Assembly: GCA_965262315.1 (NCBI GenBank)
Contig: CBDHFJ010000001.1
Coordinates: 25,249-89,248 of the forward strand
Length of the DNA: 64,000 bases
Origin: JBCCFK01 sp965262315
Lineage (GTDB): Bacteria; Actinomycetota; Acidimicrobiia; Acidimicrobiales; UBA8592
Reading direction: 5' to 3'
Shown here: piece by piece, positions 55,522 to 64,000 of the stretch
Position numbering within the stretch: the first letter of the stretch is position 1
Layout: every line of letters starts with the position of its first letter
The notes under the pieces: model-generated
Seen by the model: the letters and a program-made list of their open reading frames with translations, nothing else
Databases searched by the model: none
Told to the model about the DNA's origin: nothing
Program-made: the position numbers and the translations under genes

Positions 55522-56785
55522 TGAACCGCACATGCCAGTCGCCGAATCCCCCGAGCTGATCGAGCTCGACCCTGGTGAACGGGTCCCCGGTGGGGCCGTG
55601 GAACAGCAGCCGGTCGCCCTCGATCACGGCGTGGAGTCCTGTGGCGTCGGTCGCTGCCTGTGCCGATCCCAGTGCCAGCTTCTTGGCGTCACGGAACGAC
55701 AGCTCGTCGTCGACGACCACCAAGCGGCTTCCCTCGATCTGGTGGAGGACCGCTTCCTGGGCCCCGTGGACGATGATGGTTCGTCGATCGATCAGCTCGG
55801 GGAAGCCGGTGTCGGTCAGGTCCTCGAGGGTGATCTCCGAACCACCGATCAGGTCGACCAGTCGGTACCCGCACACGAGGGCGTCGTCGCACCCGTGGAC
55901 CAGCAGATGGTCGTCGACAACGCTCAGGACGGTGCCCTCGGTCACCACGGTGACGGCGTCCGGCCCTCGGAGGAAGACGCGGCCGCCGCCCTGCACCACG
56001 ATCTCGCCGGTGGGCAGTATCCACTGTCCCCAGGTCTGGTCGGGGAGCTCGATGGTGTCGACGACAGCCCCGGCGTCGTCGAACAGGAGGACGGAGTTCC
56101 GCTCCAGCCGCCCGAAGCTCTGGATGTAGACGAGGTCGTTCGCGGCGCCCATCGCCCATCCGTCGGCCAGCGGCCGCGGCCGGTCGTCGACGGGGACGTA
56201 CGTCGCGCCGCGATCGAGGTTCACGACGGCTCCCCGACCGAACGGGATCACGGCGGTACGGGGAGGCCCGTTCAACAGCCCGACGCCTTCGTGGACGGTC
56301 CAGGCGCCCGTGGCCAGCTCCAGGTAGACGAGATCCCGGCCGTGGGTGAGGAGCACATGGGTGGCCTCGGTCTCGGGGACCGCGCTCAGGTCGGCCGGCG
56401 CGATGTCGGGCACCGATGGTGGCGGGGCCGGTGTCGGCGTCGAGGTCGGCCGGGGCGTCGGGCGCGAGGTCGGTGACGCTGCGGGTTCGGTGGGGCTCGG
56501 TCTGGCAACGGACGGGGTGGGCTCGGCGGCCGCCGCCGGGTCGTCGGGATCCTCTTCGTCGCCGCCGCCGAGCAGGGCCAGGCCTCCGACCACCAGCACC
56601 GCAACCACGCCGAGCGGGACCAGCAGGGCGGCGATCCGACTGCGGGACCCCGAGTCCACCACGTGCACCGGCGCCCGCTCGGCGTCGAACACCACCGGGG
56701 CGTCGAGGCGGACGCCGCACGCCGCGCAGAACCGGTCGCTCGAGTCCGTCGCCGCCGCGCAGACCGGGCATCGGCCGTCGGTCAT
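55499..56785 (-). CDS. Zinc-ribbon membrane protein with extracellular domain
   Basis: A 428-residue protein. A zinc ribbon (CPVC-x10-CAAC, residues 6-23) is followed by one membrane helix (IAALLVPLGVVAVLVVGGLA, near 48-70), a Pro/Thr-rich linker, and an extracellular beta-rich region of 300 residues with repeated units that resemble a beta-propeller (LVYLELATGAWTVHEG, ENVLLFDD-type blades). TACCGT lies 6 bases before the ATG. Function unknown; the domain order suggests a surface sensor or scaffold. A decayed copy is directly upstream. Confidence 0.8.
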   Translation of the reverse strand: MTDGRCPVCAAATDSSDRFCAACGVRLDAPVVFDAERAPVHVVDSGSRSRIAALLVPLGVVAVLVVGGLALLGGGDEEDPDDPAAAAEPTPSVARPSPTEPAASPTSRPTPRPTSTPTPAPPPSVPDIAPADLSAVPETEATHVLLTHGRDLVYLELATGAWTVHEGVGLLNGPPRTAVIPFGRGAVVNLDRGATYVPVDDRPRPLADGWAMGAANDLVYIQSFGRLERNSVLLFDDAGAVVDTIELPDQTWGQWILPTGEIVVQGGGRVFLRGPDAVTVVTEGTVLSVVDDHLLVHGCDDALVCGYRLVDLIGGSEITLEDLTDTGFPELIDRRTIIVHGAQEAVLHQIEGSRLVVVDDELSFRDAKKLALGSAQAATDATGLHAVIEGDRLLFHGPTGDPFTRVELDQLGGFGDWHVRFITVADAG

Positions 56786-56789
56786 CCCG

Positions 56790-57910
56790 CAACGGTAATC
56801 CCTCGCCGCCGCGGCGTGTGCCGCGGGCGAGCCTCCGTCGATCGTCACGAAGGCCAGGGCGTACGAGTCGCCGAACCCGGGGAGGAAGTCCAGGGGCACC
56901 GACGCCACCCGCTCGCCGGACGCACCGACGAACTGCAGGACCTCGCCGTCGACGCTGGCCGACAGTCCCGTGATGTCGGTGGCCTCGGCATCGGCGAACC
57001 CGGCGTTCGCCTGTTGCTGGGAGATCGTCTCGTCGAGGACGGCGTCTTCGCCCTCGACTCGGCAGGGTCGAGTCGAACACGGATCACGTCTTCGACCAGG
57101 TGCGGGAAGCCGGCGTGTCGCGCAGCGTCTCGATCTCGAACCAGCTCGATGGCGCATTCGAGCTCGGGGAGCACGCTGCCCGCGAGCGAGGGCGCCTGCG
57201 CCAGGGTCGTGGTCTCGTCCTCGCCGACGAGGAACACCATGCCGGCCTCGACCACGACGGTCGAGTCCTCGACTCGTCGACGACCTCCCCGGTGGTGTCG
57301 TGTCCGCACGCGGCGCCCGCCCGGCGTCGAACGACCACGTAGAGCCGGCCCGCGACCCGAGCAGCTGGCCCTGCGCGACGACCACCGGTCGGCCATCCGC
57401 CGCGCAGAACGTCCTCGACGTCGGTGCCGACGTCCGTCGCCGCCGAAAGGTTCACGCGTTGGTGCAGCACCCACTCGCCCGTCCCCGGGCGATGTCGCGG
57501 TCGTCAAGGTGGGTGGCTCGGTCGTCCAGCGCCGTGGGCTCGATCACCTCCGGTGCGGACGGCGTGCGGGTGGGGGTGGGCCCGCAGGGTCACCCGGAAC
57601 GGGGTCGCCGTCGGCGTGGGCAACGATCAGGCGGTCGGCCGCCGCGGGTCAGGTCGTCGACTGCCGCGGACCAGGCGAGCACACCCAGCCCGAGCGCGAC
57701 CACGACGCCCAGCGGCACGAAGAGCGCGGCCAGGCCCGGCCGATCAGTCTGCGGCTGTGGGCGCGTCGTCACTGCCGGGTTCGAGGATGACCGGCCGTCT
57801 CGACGCCGCCGAGCAGTACCGGGCGCGGGGCGTCGTTGGGTTCGCCGCGGACACTGCCGCTCCGCCATCGATGCGACGTATCGGGTGCTGGGCGGCCGCT
57901 CCGCGTCGGA
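56790..57910 (-). pseudogene. Decayed tandem copy of the zinc-ribbon membrane protein
   Basis: Pieces in all three frames align in order with the intact gene beside it: RYCSA/GGVETAG (ribbon), GLAALFVPLGVVVALGLGVL (membrane helix), PTPTRTPSAPEVIEP (linker), TGEWVLHQRVNLSAATDVGT (compare TGAWTVHEGVGLL), HAGFPHLVEDVIRVRLDPAE (compare DTGFPELIDRRTII) and QANAGFADAEATDITGLSAS (compare AQAATDATGLHAV). At least five frame changes are needed, and the stop codon is lost, so the last frame runs into the next gene's start. This is a pseudogene, or a paralogue badly affected by sequence error. Confidence 0.8.
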
Positions 57911-57914
57911 CTGG

Positions 57915-57920
57915 TACCGT
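57915..57920 (+). promoter_or_regulatory. TACCGT -10 box of the alpha/beta hydrolase gene
   Basis: TACCGT ends 7 bases before ATG 57928, just past the decayed zinc-ribbon copy. Confidence 0.45.
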
Positions 57921-57927
57921 CCGGCGA

Positions 57928-58776
57928 ATGCGCAGCGGTGTGGCAGCCAACGGTGACGTCGAGCTCTTCTACTTCGACGAGGGAGACCCGGCGGCGACGC
58001 CGGTGGTCTTCGTGAACGGTGCCGGGTCGCCGTCGGTCATGTGGTGCCGCGAGCTCGTCGATCCCCTGCTCGACGCCGGATTCCGGGTGGTCAGGTTCGA
58101 CAACCGGGACCTCGGCCGCTCGACACGGATCCCCGCGCACCAGAGCTATGTCATCGCCGACCTCGCCGATGACCTCGCCGCGGTCATGGACCATCTCGGG
58201 ATCGACGCCGCCCACCTGCTGGGGCGGTCGATGGGCGGGATGACGATCATGCAGTTCGCCGCGCGACAGCCCGAACGGGTGTCGTCGATGACGCTGATCT
58301 ACACCACGCCGGCGTTCGCCGATGCCGCCGAGCACGGGCTTCCGGGTCCCCAGCAGCACATCCTCGACGCCATGGCGGAGGCCGCGTTCGAGCCACCGCC
58401 ATCCACCGACGACGAGCGCATCGACCGTCGGGTGCAGGACACCCGGCTGTACGTGGGGACCCGATACGCGCTCGACGAGGCGTGGGTCCGCCAGGAGGCC
58501 GCAGACGAGGTGGCCCACGCGCCGTATGCAGAGCCGGCGCACGGCGTGGCGGTGATGCGATCGGACTCGCTCGTGCCCGCGCTGGGGTCGCTCTCCCAGC
58601 GCGCGCTCGTGCTGCACGGGACCGCCGACCCGATCATCGACGTGGCCCACGGGCGGTTCCTGGCCGAGCGGCTCCCGAACGCCGACTACGTGGAGTTCGA
58701 TGGTCTCGGCCACGAGATGCCGCCCGCCTTCTGTGCCGAGATCGCACCGCTGGTCTTGTCCTTCGTCGAGCGCTGA
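57928..58776 (+). CDS. Alpha/beta hydrolase
   Basis: A 282-residue alpha/beta hydrolase. The oxyanion strand is VVFVNGAGSPSVMW, the nucleophile elbow is LLGRSMGGMTIMQFAA (Ser), and the C-terminal LVLHGTADPIIDVAHG (Asp) and EFDGLGHEMP (His) complete the triad. The sequence resembles esterases and non-heme peroxidases of actinobacteria. It precedes a dienelactone hydrolase gene, 62 bases away. Confidence 0.9.
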   Translation: MRSGVAANGDVELFYFDEGDPAATPVVFVNGAGSPSVMWCRELVDPLLDAGFRVVRFDNRDLGRSTRIPAHQSYVIADLADDLAAVMDHLGIDAAHLLGRSMGGMTIMQFAARQPERVSSMTLIYTTPAFADAAEHGLPGPQQHILDAMAEAAFEPPPSTDDERIDRRVQDTRLYVGTRYALDEAWVRQEAADEVAHAPYAEPAHGVAVMRSDSLVPALGSLSQRALVLHGTADPIIDVAHGRFLAERLPNADYVEFDGLGHEMPPAFCAEIAPLVLSFVER

Positions 58777-58838
58777 GCGCCACCTGCTCGACGGCTGCGG
58801 ACTACGTTTCCCTCAGGTCGAGTCTTCGAGGAGGACCA

Positions 58839-59528
58839 ATGGGAGAGATGGTCGAGTTCCCGGTCAACGGGCACAGCGCAGGCGGCTACCTCGCCGCGCC
58901 GGCGTCGGGCAGCGGCGCAGGCGTCATCGTCCTGCAGGAGTGGTGGGGCCTGGTCCCCCAGATCAAGGCCGTCTGTGATCGCCTGGCCGAGGCCGGCTTC
59001 GCCGCGCTGGCGCCGGATCTCTACCACGGCGAGTTCGCCGAGCACACCGAGATGGACAAGGCCGGCGCACTCATGACCAACCTGCCGCCCGAGCAGGCGG
59101 CAAAGGACATGTCCGGCGCCATCGACTACCTGCTCGCCTCGGACGCGTGTTCCAGCGCCACGGTCGGAGTGACCGGCTTCTGCATGGGCGGCATGCTGAC
59201 GCTGCGCATCGCTGCGCTCGAAGGTGACCGGGTCAGTGCCGCTGTCCCCTTCTACGGTGCGCCGCTGGGTGACGACACGCTGGACTGGTCGGGACTCACC
59301 GCCACGGTCGAGGGCCACTTCGCGGAGACGGACGACTTCTTCCCACCCGACGCGGTGAACGCCCTCGGCGCCCAGTTGCAGGAGATGGGGAAGAACGTCA
59401 CCTTCCACGTCTACCCGGGCACGGGTCACGCGTTCACCAACGAGGAGAACCCGCTCGGCACCTACGACCAGGCCGCCACCGAGACGTCGTGGGGCCGAGC
59501 CCTCGCGCTCCTCGGCTCGGTCAGCTGA
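58839..59528 (+). CDS. Dienelactone hydrolase family protein
   Basis: A 229-residue enzyme with the cysteine nucleophile in VTGFCMGGMLTL, the N-terminal VIVLQEWWGLVPQIKAVCDR, APDLYHGEFAEHTEMDK, and the C-terminal YPGTGHAFTNEENP (His). A GAGGAGGA ribosome site lies 4 bases before the ATG. It hydrolyses a dienelactone or ester; members process chloroaromatic or ring-cleavage products. Its end overlaps the convergent LLM gene by 8 bases. Confidence 0.91.
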   Translation: MGEMVEFPVNGHSAGGYLAAPASGSGAGVIVLQEWWGLVPQIKAVCDRLAEAGFAALAPDLYHGEFAEHTEMDKAGALMTNLPPEQAAKDMSGAIDYLLASDACSSATVGVTGFCMGGMLTLRIAALEGDRVSAAVPFYGAPLGDDTLDWSGLTATVEGHFAETDDFFPPDAVNALGAQLQEMGKNVTFHVYPGTGHAFTNEENPLGTYDQAATETSWGRALALLGSVS

Positions 59529-60351
59529 GGTCGGGGTCGACCAGTTCGACCAGCATCTCCATCGAGCGGATCCAGTCGTCCCCGTCGGTCCGCCATGGCG
59601 CGCTGACCACGTGTTGCACGCCTGCCTCCACATAGGCGTCGCGCTCGTCGACGATCTGCGCGTGGTCCATGCCCTGCGGGTCCCAGCCGGTGCGGTACGA
59701 GATCGTGAAATCGTCGCCGGGTCGTTGCTCGCGCAACCCGGTGACGATGGATGCGAGGTCTTCGGGTGATGTCGACAACGCCTGGTAGCCGTCGCCGACC
59801 GTGGCGGCGCGGCGCTGCGCCGCGGCGCTCATGCCCCCAATCCAGATCGGGATCGGCGAGGCCGGCTTCGGCAACACCTTGACGTCGTCGAAGTCGTAGT
59901 GGTCACCGTGGTGACTGACGGGATCGGTCGTCCATGCCGAGCGGAAGATCGCGATCGCCTCGTCCATTCGCTTGCCTCGGGTGGAGAAGTCCTGGTCGAG
60001 GGCCTCGTACTCGGCGCGTGACCACCCGACGCCGACGGCGATGGTGAGGCGCCCACCGCTGAGGTTGTCCAGGCTGGCGAGGCTGTTGGCCAGCGTGAGC
60101 GGGTGGTACTGCGGCACCACGAGCACACTGGTGCCGAGCCCGATGTGTTCGGTGGACGCGGCAGCCCAGCCCAGGGTCAGCAGCGGCTCGTACAGGTAGG
60201 GCGACGGATACCCCTGGCCGGCCGGTTGCACCACATGGTCGCTCACCCAGAGGTCGGCCAGCCCGATGTCCTCGGCTCGCCTGGCCACGGCACGGATCGA
60301 GGACGGGGACGCCGCACGGCCGTACTGGGGCAGGTGGATGCCGAGACGCAT
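59521..60351 (-). CDS. LLM-class (F420-dependent type) oxidoreductase
   Basis: A 276-residue luciferase-like protein: MRLGIHLPQYGRAASPSSIR, AEDIGLADLWVSDHVVQPAG, LDNLSGGRLTIAVGVGWSRAEY, and PIPIWIGGMSAAAQRRAA. It belongs to the TIGR03619-like F420 group. TACCGT (60358-60363, reverse) lies 6 bases before the ATG. Divergent from the Rieske oxygenase, with which it may share a substrate (inference from location only). Confidence 0.89.
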   Translation of the reverse strand: MRLGIHLPQYGRAASPSSIRAVARRAEDIGLADLWVSDHVVQPAGQGYPSPYLYEPLLTLGWAAASTEHIGLGTSVLVVPQYHPLTLANSLASLDNLSGGRLTIAVGVGWSRAEYEALDQDFSTRGKRMDEAIAIFRSAWTTDPVSHHGDHYDFDDVKVLPKPASPIPIWIGGMSAAAQRRAATVGDGYQALSTSPEDLASIVTGLREQRPGDDFTISYRTGWDPQGMDHAQIVDERDAYVEAGVQHVVSAPWRTDGDDWIRSMEMLVELVDPDLS

Positions 60352-60437
60352 GGGTGCACGGTAGTTGTGGCGCCGCGAGACGACACGGGCCCGCGAAGTC
60401 CGCGACAATGGAGACAGACACAACGGGGGAACCAACC

Positions 60438-61637
60438 ATGAGCCGCGAACAACTCGTCCGCATCGCCCGCCGGGGCGTCGAGCACGTCCAGGCCGGGACG
60501 CAGGACCAGGCACCGGGAATTCTCGAGGTCCCGGTCGGGAACTACTTCGAACCCGACCGGTGGAAACTCGAGATGGACCGCGTCTTCGGTCGGCTCCCGC
60601 TGGTGGTCGGGGCGTCGTCGGAGTTCACCGAGCCGGGCGCCTATCGCTCGCTGTGGATCGGGGACACGCCGATCCTGATCTCCCGTGGCGATGACGGCGA
60701 GCTTCGCGCCTTCGTCAACATGTGCAGCCACCGCGGTGCCGTCGTGACCGAGGAGGGCGAAGGGGTGGCGCGGCGCCATTCCTGCCCGTATCACGCCTGG
60801 GTCTACGACACGAAGGGCGACCTGGTCGGCGTGCTCGATGCGGACGACTTCGGCGAGATCGACCGCGACTGCCTCGGGCTGACCAAGCTTGCTGTCGCCG
60901 AGCGGGCCGGCCTCGTGTGGGTCTGGCTCACCGGCGAGCCCGCGATCGACATCGACACCTTCCTCTGCGGCTACGGCGAGATGCTGGAGTTCCTGAACCT
61001 CGCCGACTGCCGCGTGGCCGGGCGCCAGCAGGTCGACGGGCCCAACTGGAAGGTCGCCTACGACGGCTACCTGGACCTGTACCACCTGCCCGTCCTGCAC
61101 CGGAACACCTTCGGGCCCGACTATGGCAACAAGGCGATCTACGACTCGTGGGGTCCGCACCAGCGGGTCACCGGTCCCGGTCGTCACTTCGAGAAGATGG
61201 GCGAGAAGCCCGAGGACGAGTGGACCATCGACGAGATGGTCGGTGGCGTGTGGACGATCTTCCCGCACGTCTCGATCGCCAGCTTCGACGCCGGTGGCAA
61301 GGTCTACATGGTGTCGCAGCTCTATCCGGGCACCGAGCCGGGTACGTCTCGCACGACCCAGATGTTCCTCCACACCCAGCCCCCCAGCGACGAGATCGCC
61401 GAGGCGATGGCCGGGACGATGGACTTCCTCATGCACGTGGTGCGCGACGAGGACTACTACACCGGCCTGCGCATCCAGAAGGCGCTCCAGACGGGCGCCA
61501 AGAAGGTGAACATGTTCGGCCGCAACGAGGGCGGCGGCCAGCGCTTCCACACGTTCGTGGACGCGCTGTTGGAGGTCGAGGACGCGGACTTGGCGGCCTT
61601 CTTCAAAGAAGCGGCCGAAACCTGGGGCCGCGACTGA
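60438..61637 (+). CDS. Rieske-type aromatic ring-hydroxylating oxygenase, large subunit
   Basis: A 399-residue oxygenase alpha subunit. The Rieske [2Fe-2S] ligands are C96-x-H98 (MCSHRG) and C116-x2-H119 (SCPYHAW). The mononuclear iron ligands lie in DGYLDLYHLPVLH (His216, His221). It hydroxylates an aromatic or other ring substrate and needs a reductase that is not encoded here. The YdhR-like gene follows by 88 bases. The dienelactone hydrolase and LLM genes beside it fit a ring-degradation neighbourhood, which is inference. Confidence 0.93.
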   Translation: MSREQLVRIARRGVEHVQAGTQDQAPGILEVPVGNYFEPDRWKLEMDRVFGRLPLVVGASSEFTEPGAYRSLWIGDTPILISRGDDGELRAFVNMCSHRGAVVTEEGEGVARRHSCPYHAWVYDTKGDLVGVLDADDFGEIDRDCLGLTKLAVAERAGLVWVWLTGEPAIDIDTFLCGYGEMLEFLNLADCRVAGRQQVDGPNWKVAYDGYLDLYHLPVLHRNTFGPDYGNKAIYDSWGPHQRVTGPGRHFEKMGEKPEDEWTIDEMVGGVWTIFPHVSIASFDAGGKVYMVSQLYPGTEPGTSRTTQMFLHTQPPSDEIAEAMAGTMDFLMHVVRDEDYYTGLRIQKALQTGAKKVNMFGRNEGGGQRFHTFVDALLEVEDADLAAFFKEAAETWGRD

Positions 61638-61725
61638 GCGGAGTTCGAGGGGTTTCTGCCCGCTCGAACGATGAACAGCGTGGCGGCCGATGTTCGGTCG
61701 CGACTGGCCTCGGGGAGGACCACGC

Positions 61726-62034
61726 ATGCACGCCGTTCACATCACCTTCCACTCGACGATTGCCGCCGACGATCTCGTCGCGCCCTTCACCGACTTCGCC
61801 GCTGCGCTCCAAGAGGTGCCCGGCTTCGTCAGCAAGGCGTGGTTGACGCTCGACGACCGCATGGGCGGGTTCTACGTGTTCACCGACGAGGCGTCCGCGC
61901 AGGCATACCTGGCGTCGCCGATGGTGGCCGACCTCCAGGCGACCGAGGGCTTCAGCGACTTCCAGGTGACGACGTTCGCCGTCATCGACGACCTCAGTGC
62001 CATGACCGGCGTCGCCGCGCCCAGCGCCGCCTGA
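61726..62034 (+). CDS. YdhR-like small monooxygenase-fold protein
   Basis: A 102-residue ferredoxin-like (ABM-fold) protein: MHAVHITFHSTIAADDLVAP, LQEVPGFVSKAWLTLDDRMG, GFYVFTDEASAQAYLASP. The pattern matches YdhR-type proteins, which resemble small cofactor-free monooxygenases. GGGGAGGA lies 6 bases before ATG 61726. It follows the Rieske oxygenase and is probably cotranscribed. Confidence 0.8.
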   Translation: MHAVHITFHSTIAADDLVAPFTDFAAALQEVPGFVSKAWLTLDDRMGGFYVFTDEASAQAYLASPMVADLQATEGFSDFQVTTFAVIDDLSAMTGVAAPSAA

Positions 62035-62047
62035 GCGCGAAACAACC

Positions 62048-62140
62048 GTGATGGGTTCACAGCACGCTGCAAACCATCACAGATCCCGGTCAGCGGGGCA
62101 TCCCGGAACCTGTAACGGTCTCAGAGACCGTTACAGGTTC
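62048..62140. terminator. Two tandem hairpins between convergent genes
   Basis: GTGATGGGTT / AAACCATCAC (62048-62057, 62071-62080; 9 of 10 pair) is followed by a perfect 16-bp stem, GAACCTGTAACGGTCT / AGACCGTTACAGGTTC (62106-62121, 62125-62140), with a CAG loop. They lie between the YdhR-like gene (forward) and sdhB (reverse), so they can end both transcripts. Confidence 0.75.
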
Positions 62141-62144
62141 ATGC

Positions 62145-62921
62145 TCAGGAGCTCTGCCCGAGGAGCTTGCGGTTCTTGCGCTTGGCCTTGACGTAGTCGC
62201 GGTTGGTGAAGGCGATGAAGTCCAAGGGGATCTCCTTGGGGCACGCCTCGTGGCACTCGCCGTGGTTGGTGCAGGAGCCGAAGTACTGCTCCATCGTCTC
62301 CACCATCTCCTCGGTGCGGCTCCAGCGTTCCGCCTGGCCCTGGGGCAGCAGGTTCAAGTGCTGGATCTTGGCCGAGGTGAACAGCTGCGCCGCCGAGTTT
62401 GGGCACGCCGCCACGCAGGCACCGCAGCCGATGCAGGCCGCGCCGTCGAATGCGGCATCTGCCGCGTCCTTCGGCACCGGGATCAGGTTGGCGTCGGGAG
62501 CCGAGCCGGTGGGGACGGTGATGTAGCCGCCGGCCTCGATGATGCGATCGAGCGGCGCGCGGTCGACGACCAGATCCTTGATGATCGGGAACGACTCGGC
62601 TCGCCACGGCTCGACGATGATCGTGTCGCCATCGGAGAACTTCCGCATGTGCAACTGGCAGGTGGCGGTGGCCTTCTCGGGACCGTGCGCCCGGCCGTTG
62701 ATCATGCAGCCACACGTGCCGCAGATGCCCTCGCGGCAGTCGCTCTCGATCTCGACGGGTTCCTGACCACCATCGATGAGCTGCTCGTTGAGCACGTCCA
62801 TCATCTCGAGGAACGACATGTCGGTGCTGATGCCGGTCAGCTCGTAGGTCTCGAATCGACCAGAGGCCTCGGGGCCCGCCTGTCGCCAGACCTTGAGGGT
62901 GAGGTTGAGCGTCTCTTCCAT
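62145..62921 (-). CDS. sdhB: Succinate dehydrogenase iron-sulfur subunit
   Basis: A 258-residue SdhB/FrdB. The [2Fe-2S] domain has SDCREGICGTCGCMINGRAH (and a later Cys), and the two ferredoxin clusters are CIGCGACVAACPNSAAQLF and CTNHGECHEACPKEIPLDF. It carries electrons from SdhA to the membrane. The ATG follows the sdhA stop by 17 bases with AGGAG upstream. The membrane subunit(s) must lie beyond the window or upstream of sdhA. Confidence 0.95.
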   Translation of the reverse strand: MEETLNLTLKVWRQAGPEASGRFETYELTGISTDMSFLEMMDVLNEQLIDGGQEPVEIESDCREGICGTCGCMINGRAHGPEKATATCQLHMRKFSDGDTIIVEPWRAESFPIIKDLVVDRAPLDRIIEAGGYITVPTGSAPDANLIPVPKDAADAAFDGAACIGCGACVAACPNSAAQLFTSAKIQHLNLLPQGQAERWSRTEEMVETMEQYFGSCTNHGECHEACPKEIPLDFIAFTNRDYVKAKRKNRKLLGQSS

Positions 62922-62938
62922 TGCTGTTCTCCTCGGCC

Positions 62939-64000
62939 CTACTTGTAGCTGCGCTGGGTCAGCGGCACTTCGACGAATTCGAGCTGTTCTTCGTGGCGGA
63001 TGGCCGACGACGAGTCGCCGCCCCACTCCCACGCCGCAACGTGGGAGTAGTTGGTGTCATCGCGCAGCGCCTCGCCCTCTTCGGTCTGGCTCTCCGTCCG
63101 GAAGTGGCCGCCGCAGGACTCGTTGCGCTCGAGCGCGTCGCGGGCCTTCAACTCGGCCAGCTCGAAGAAGTCGCGGACGCGGCCGGCCTTCTCGAGCGAG
63201 GAGTTGAGGCCGTCGGCCGAGCCGAGGATCCGCACGTCCTGGTCGAACTCCTCGCGGAGCGCAGGGATCTCGGTCATGGCCTTCTCGAGACCGTTCTGGT
63301 CGCGCTCCATACCGATGTAGTCCCAGACCAGCTTCCCCAGCTCACGGTGGAACCAGTCCACCGACCGGGTGCCGTTGATGCCCATCAGACGCTGGGTCTC
63401 GTCGGCGACCTCGCTGACCACGGCCTCACAGGCCGGGTCGCCCTCGTCGAGCTTGTCCTGGCCCAACAGGGGAGCGAGGTAGTTGCCGATGGTGTACGGC
63501 AGGACGAAGTAGCCGTCGGCCAGGCCCTGCATCAGCGCCGACGCACCGAGGCGGTTGGCGCCGTGATCGGAGAAGTTGGCCTCGCCGACCACGAACAGGC
63601 CCGGCAGGTTCGACTGGAGCTCGTAGTCCACCCAGAGGCCGCCCATCGTGTAGTGGGTGGCCGGGTAGATGCGCATCGGGCGCTCGTAGGGGTTCTCGCC
63701 CGTGATGCGCTCGTACATGTCGAAGAGGTTGCCGTACTTGGCGCGGATCGTGTCCTCGCCGTCCCGGGCGATGGCGTCGGCGAAGTCGAGGAACACGCCG
63801 TTCTTGAGCGGGCCGACGCCGAGCCCCTGGTCGACGACGGTCTTGGCGTTTCGAGAGGCCACGTCGCGGGGGACCAGGTTGCCGAACGACGGGTACTTCT
63901 CCTCGAGGTAGTAGTACCGCTCGGCGTCGGGGATGTCCTTCGCCATGCGTCCGTCGTCGTGGCCACGGGGCACCCAGATCCGGCCGTCGTTGCGCAGCGA
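62939..64000 (-). CDS. sdhA: Succinate dehydrogenase flavoprotein subunit, 3' part
   Basis: The last 353 residues of SdhA; the gene begins beyond the window. HYTMGGLWVDYELQSNLPGLFV (with the FAD-binding and active-site region), VVGEANFSDHGANRLGASAL, and the C-terminal helical domain with DALERNESCGGHFRTE and a VPLTQRSYK end are typical of the SdhA group found in Bacteroidetes and many actinobacteria. It oxidises succinate to fumarate in the TCA cycle and the respiratory chain. Confidence 0.94.
   Translation of the reverse strand, partial: SLRNDGRIWVPRGHDDGRMAKDIPDAERYYYLEEKYPSFGNLVPRDVASRNAKTVVDQGLGVGPLKNGVFLDFADAIARDGEDTIRAKYGNLFDMYERITGENPYERPMRIYPATHYTMGGLWVDYELQSNLPGLFVVGEANFSDHGANRLGASALMQGLADGYFVLPYTIGNYLAPLLGQDKLDEGDPACEAVVSEVADETQRLMGINGTRSVDWFHRELGKLVWDYIGMERDQNGLEKAMTEIPALREEFDQDVRILGSADGLNSSLEKAGRVRDFFELAELKARDALERNESCGGHFRTESQTEEGEALRDDTNYSHVAAWEWGGDSSSAIRHEEQLEFVEVPLTQRSYK

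Overview
The window is a high-GC actinobacterial chromosome segment. Gene content (F420-type luciferase-like oxidoreductases, two P450s, Rieske oxygenase, SCP-2, ACT-malic enzyme, Tad pilus genes, many GTG starts and apparently leaderless promoters) suggests the class Acidimicrobiia; that placement is inference, since no rRNA or marker tree was available. I found no tRNA, rRNA, CRISPR array, phage or transposase. Most of the DNA is ordinary core chromosome, with tightly packed operons and short intergenic spaces.

Layout. 0-15 kb: a phosphotransferase and a ComB-like gene, the purine genes purS-purQ and purL, a P450 followed by a carboxymuconolactone-decarboxylase (AhpD-like) gene with an in-frame TGA, a divergent MerR regulator, a ketopantoate-reductase-like gene, purF-purM, a GDSL hydrolase, malic enzyme and a HAD hydrolase. 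15-26.5 kb: a 750-base stretch without a gene, an LppM-like lipoprotein, a DUF1295 protein, an LLM oxidoreductase, a NUDIX enzyme, a two-helix channel, a dienelactone hydrolase, an aquaporin, and a PcrA/UvrD helicase carrying a 354-residue intein. 26.7-31.2 kb: a Tad (Flp pilus) pseudopilin cluster preceded by a nested palindrome. 31.2-40.2 kb: sucC-sucD, purN-purH, folD and icd, with several intergenic repeat families. 40.3-47.3 kb: ankyrin protein, a heterodimeric ABC exporter, mdh and a PASTA lipoprotein. 47.3-52.4 kb: a five-gene reverse operon (lipid kinase, SCP-2, Fpg/Nei, MOSC, FtsX-like lipoprotein) and a DUF368 protein. 52.4-64 kb: TetR/P450, SRPBCC, methyltransferase, a zinc-ribbon membrane protein with a decayed tandem copy, hydrolases, Rieske oxygenase, and sdhB-sdhA running off the end.

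Two metabolic themes recur: de novo purine synthesis (purS, Q, L, F, M, N, H plus folD for formyl-folate) and the TCA cycle (sucCD, icd, mdh, sdhAB, with malic enzyme).

The most striking observation is the gene at 5922-6413. A TGA replaces exactly the second cysteine of the AhpD CxxC motif (C-G-T-TGA-V-D-S-H), and an 8-bp hairpin with a G-starting loop lies 12 bases downstream. This is the arrangement expected of a selenocysteine codon with a bacterial SECIS element. Second, sucC and sucD carry seven single-base frame shifts, all repairable by removing one base, in 1.3 kb between intact neighbours; uvrD and one pilus gene also carry one-base shifts, in G5 runs. Third, at least fifteen genes have a TAnnnT box 6-10 bases before the start codon, consistent with widespread leaderless transcription.
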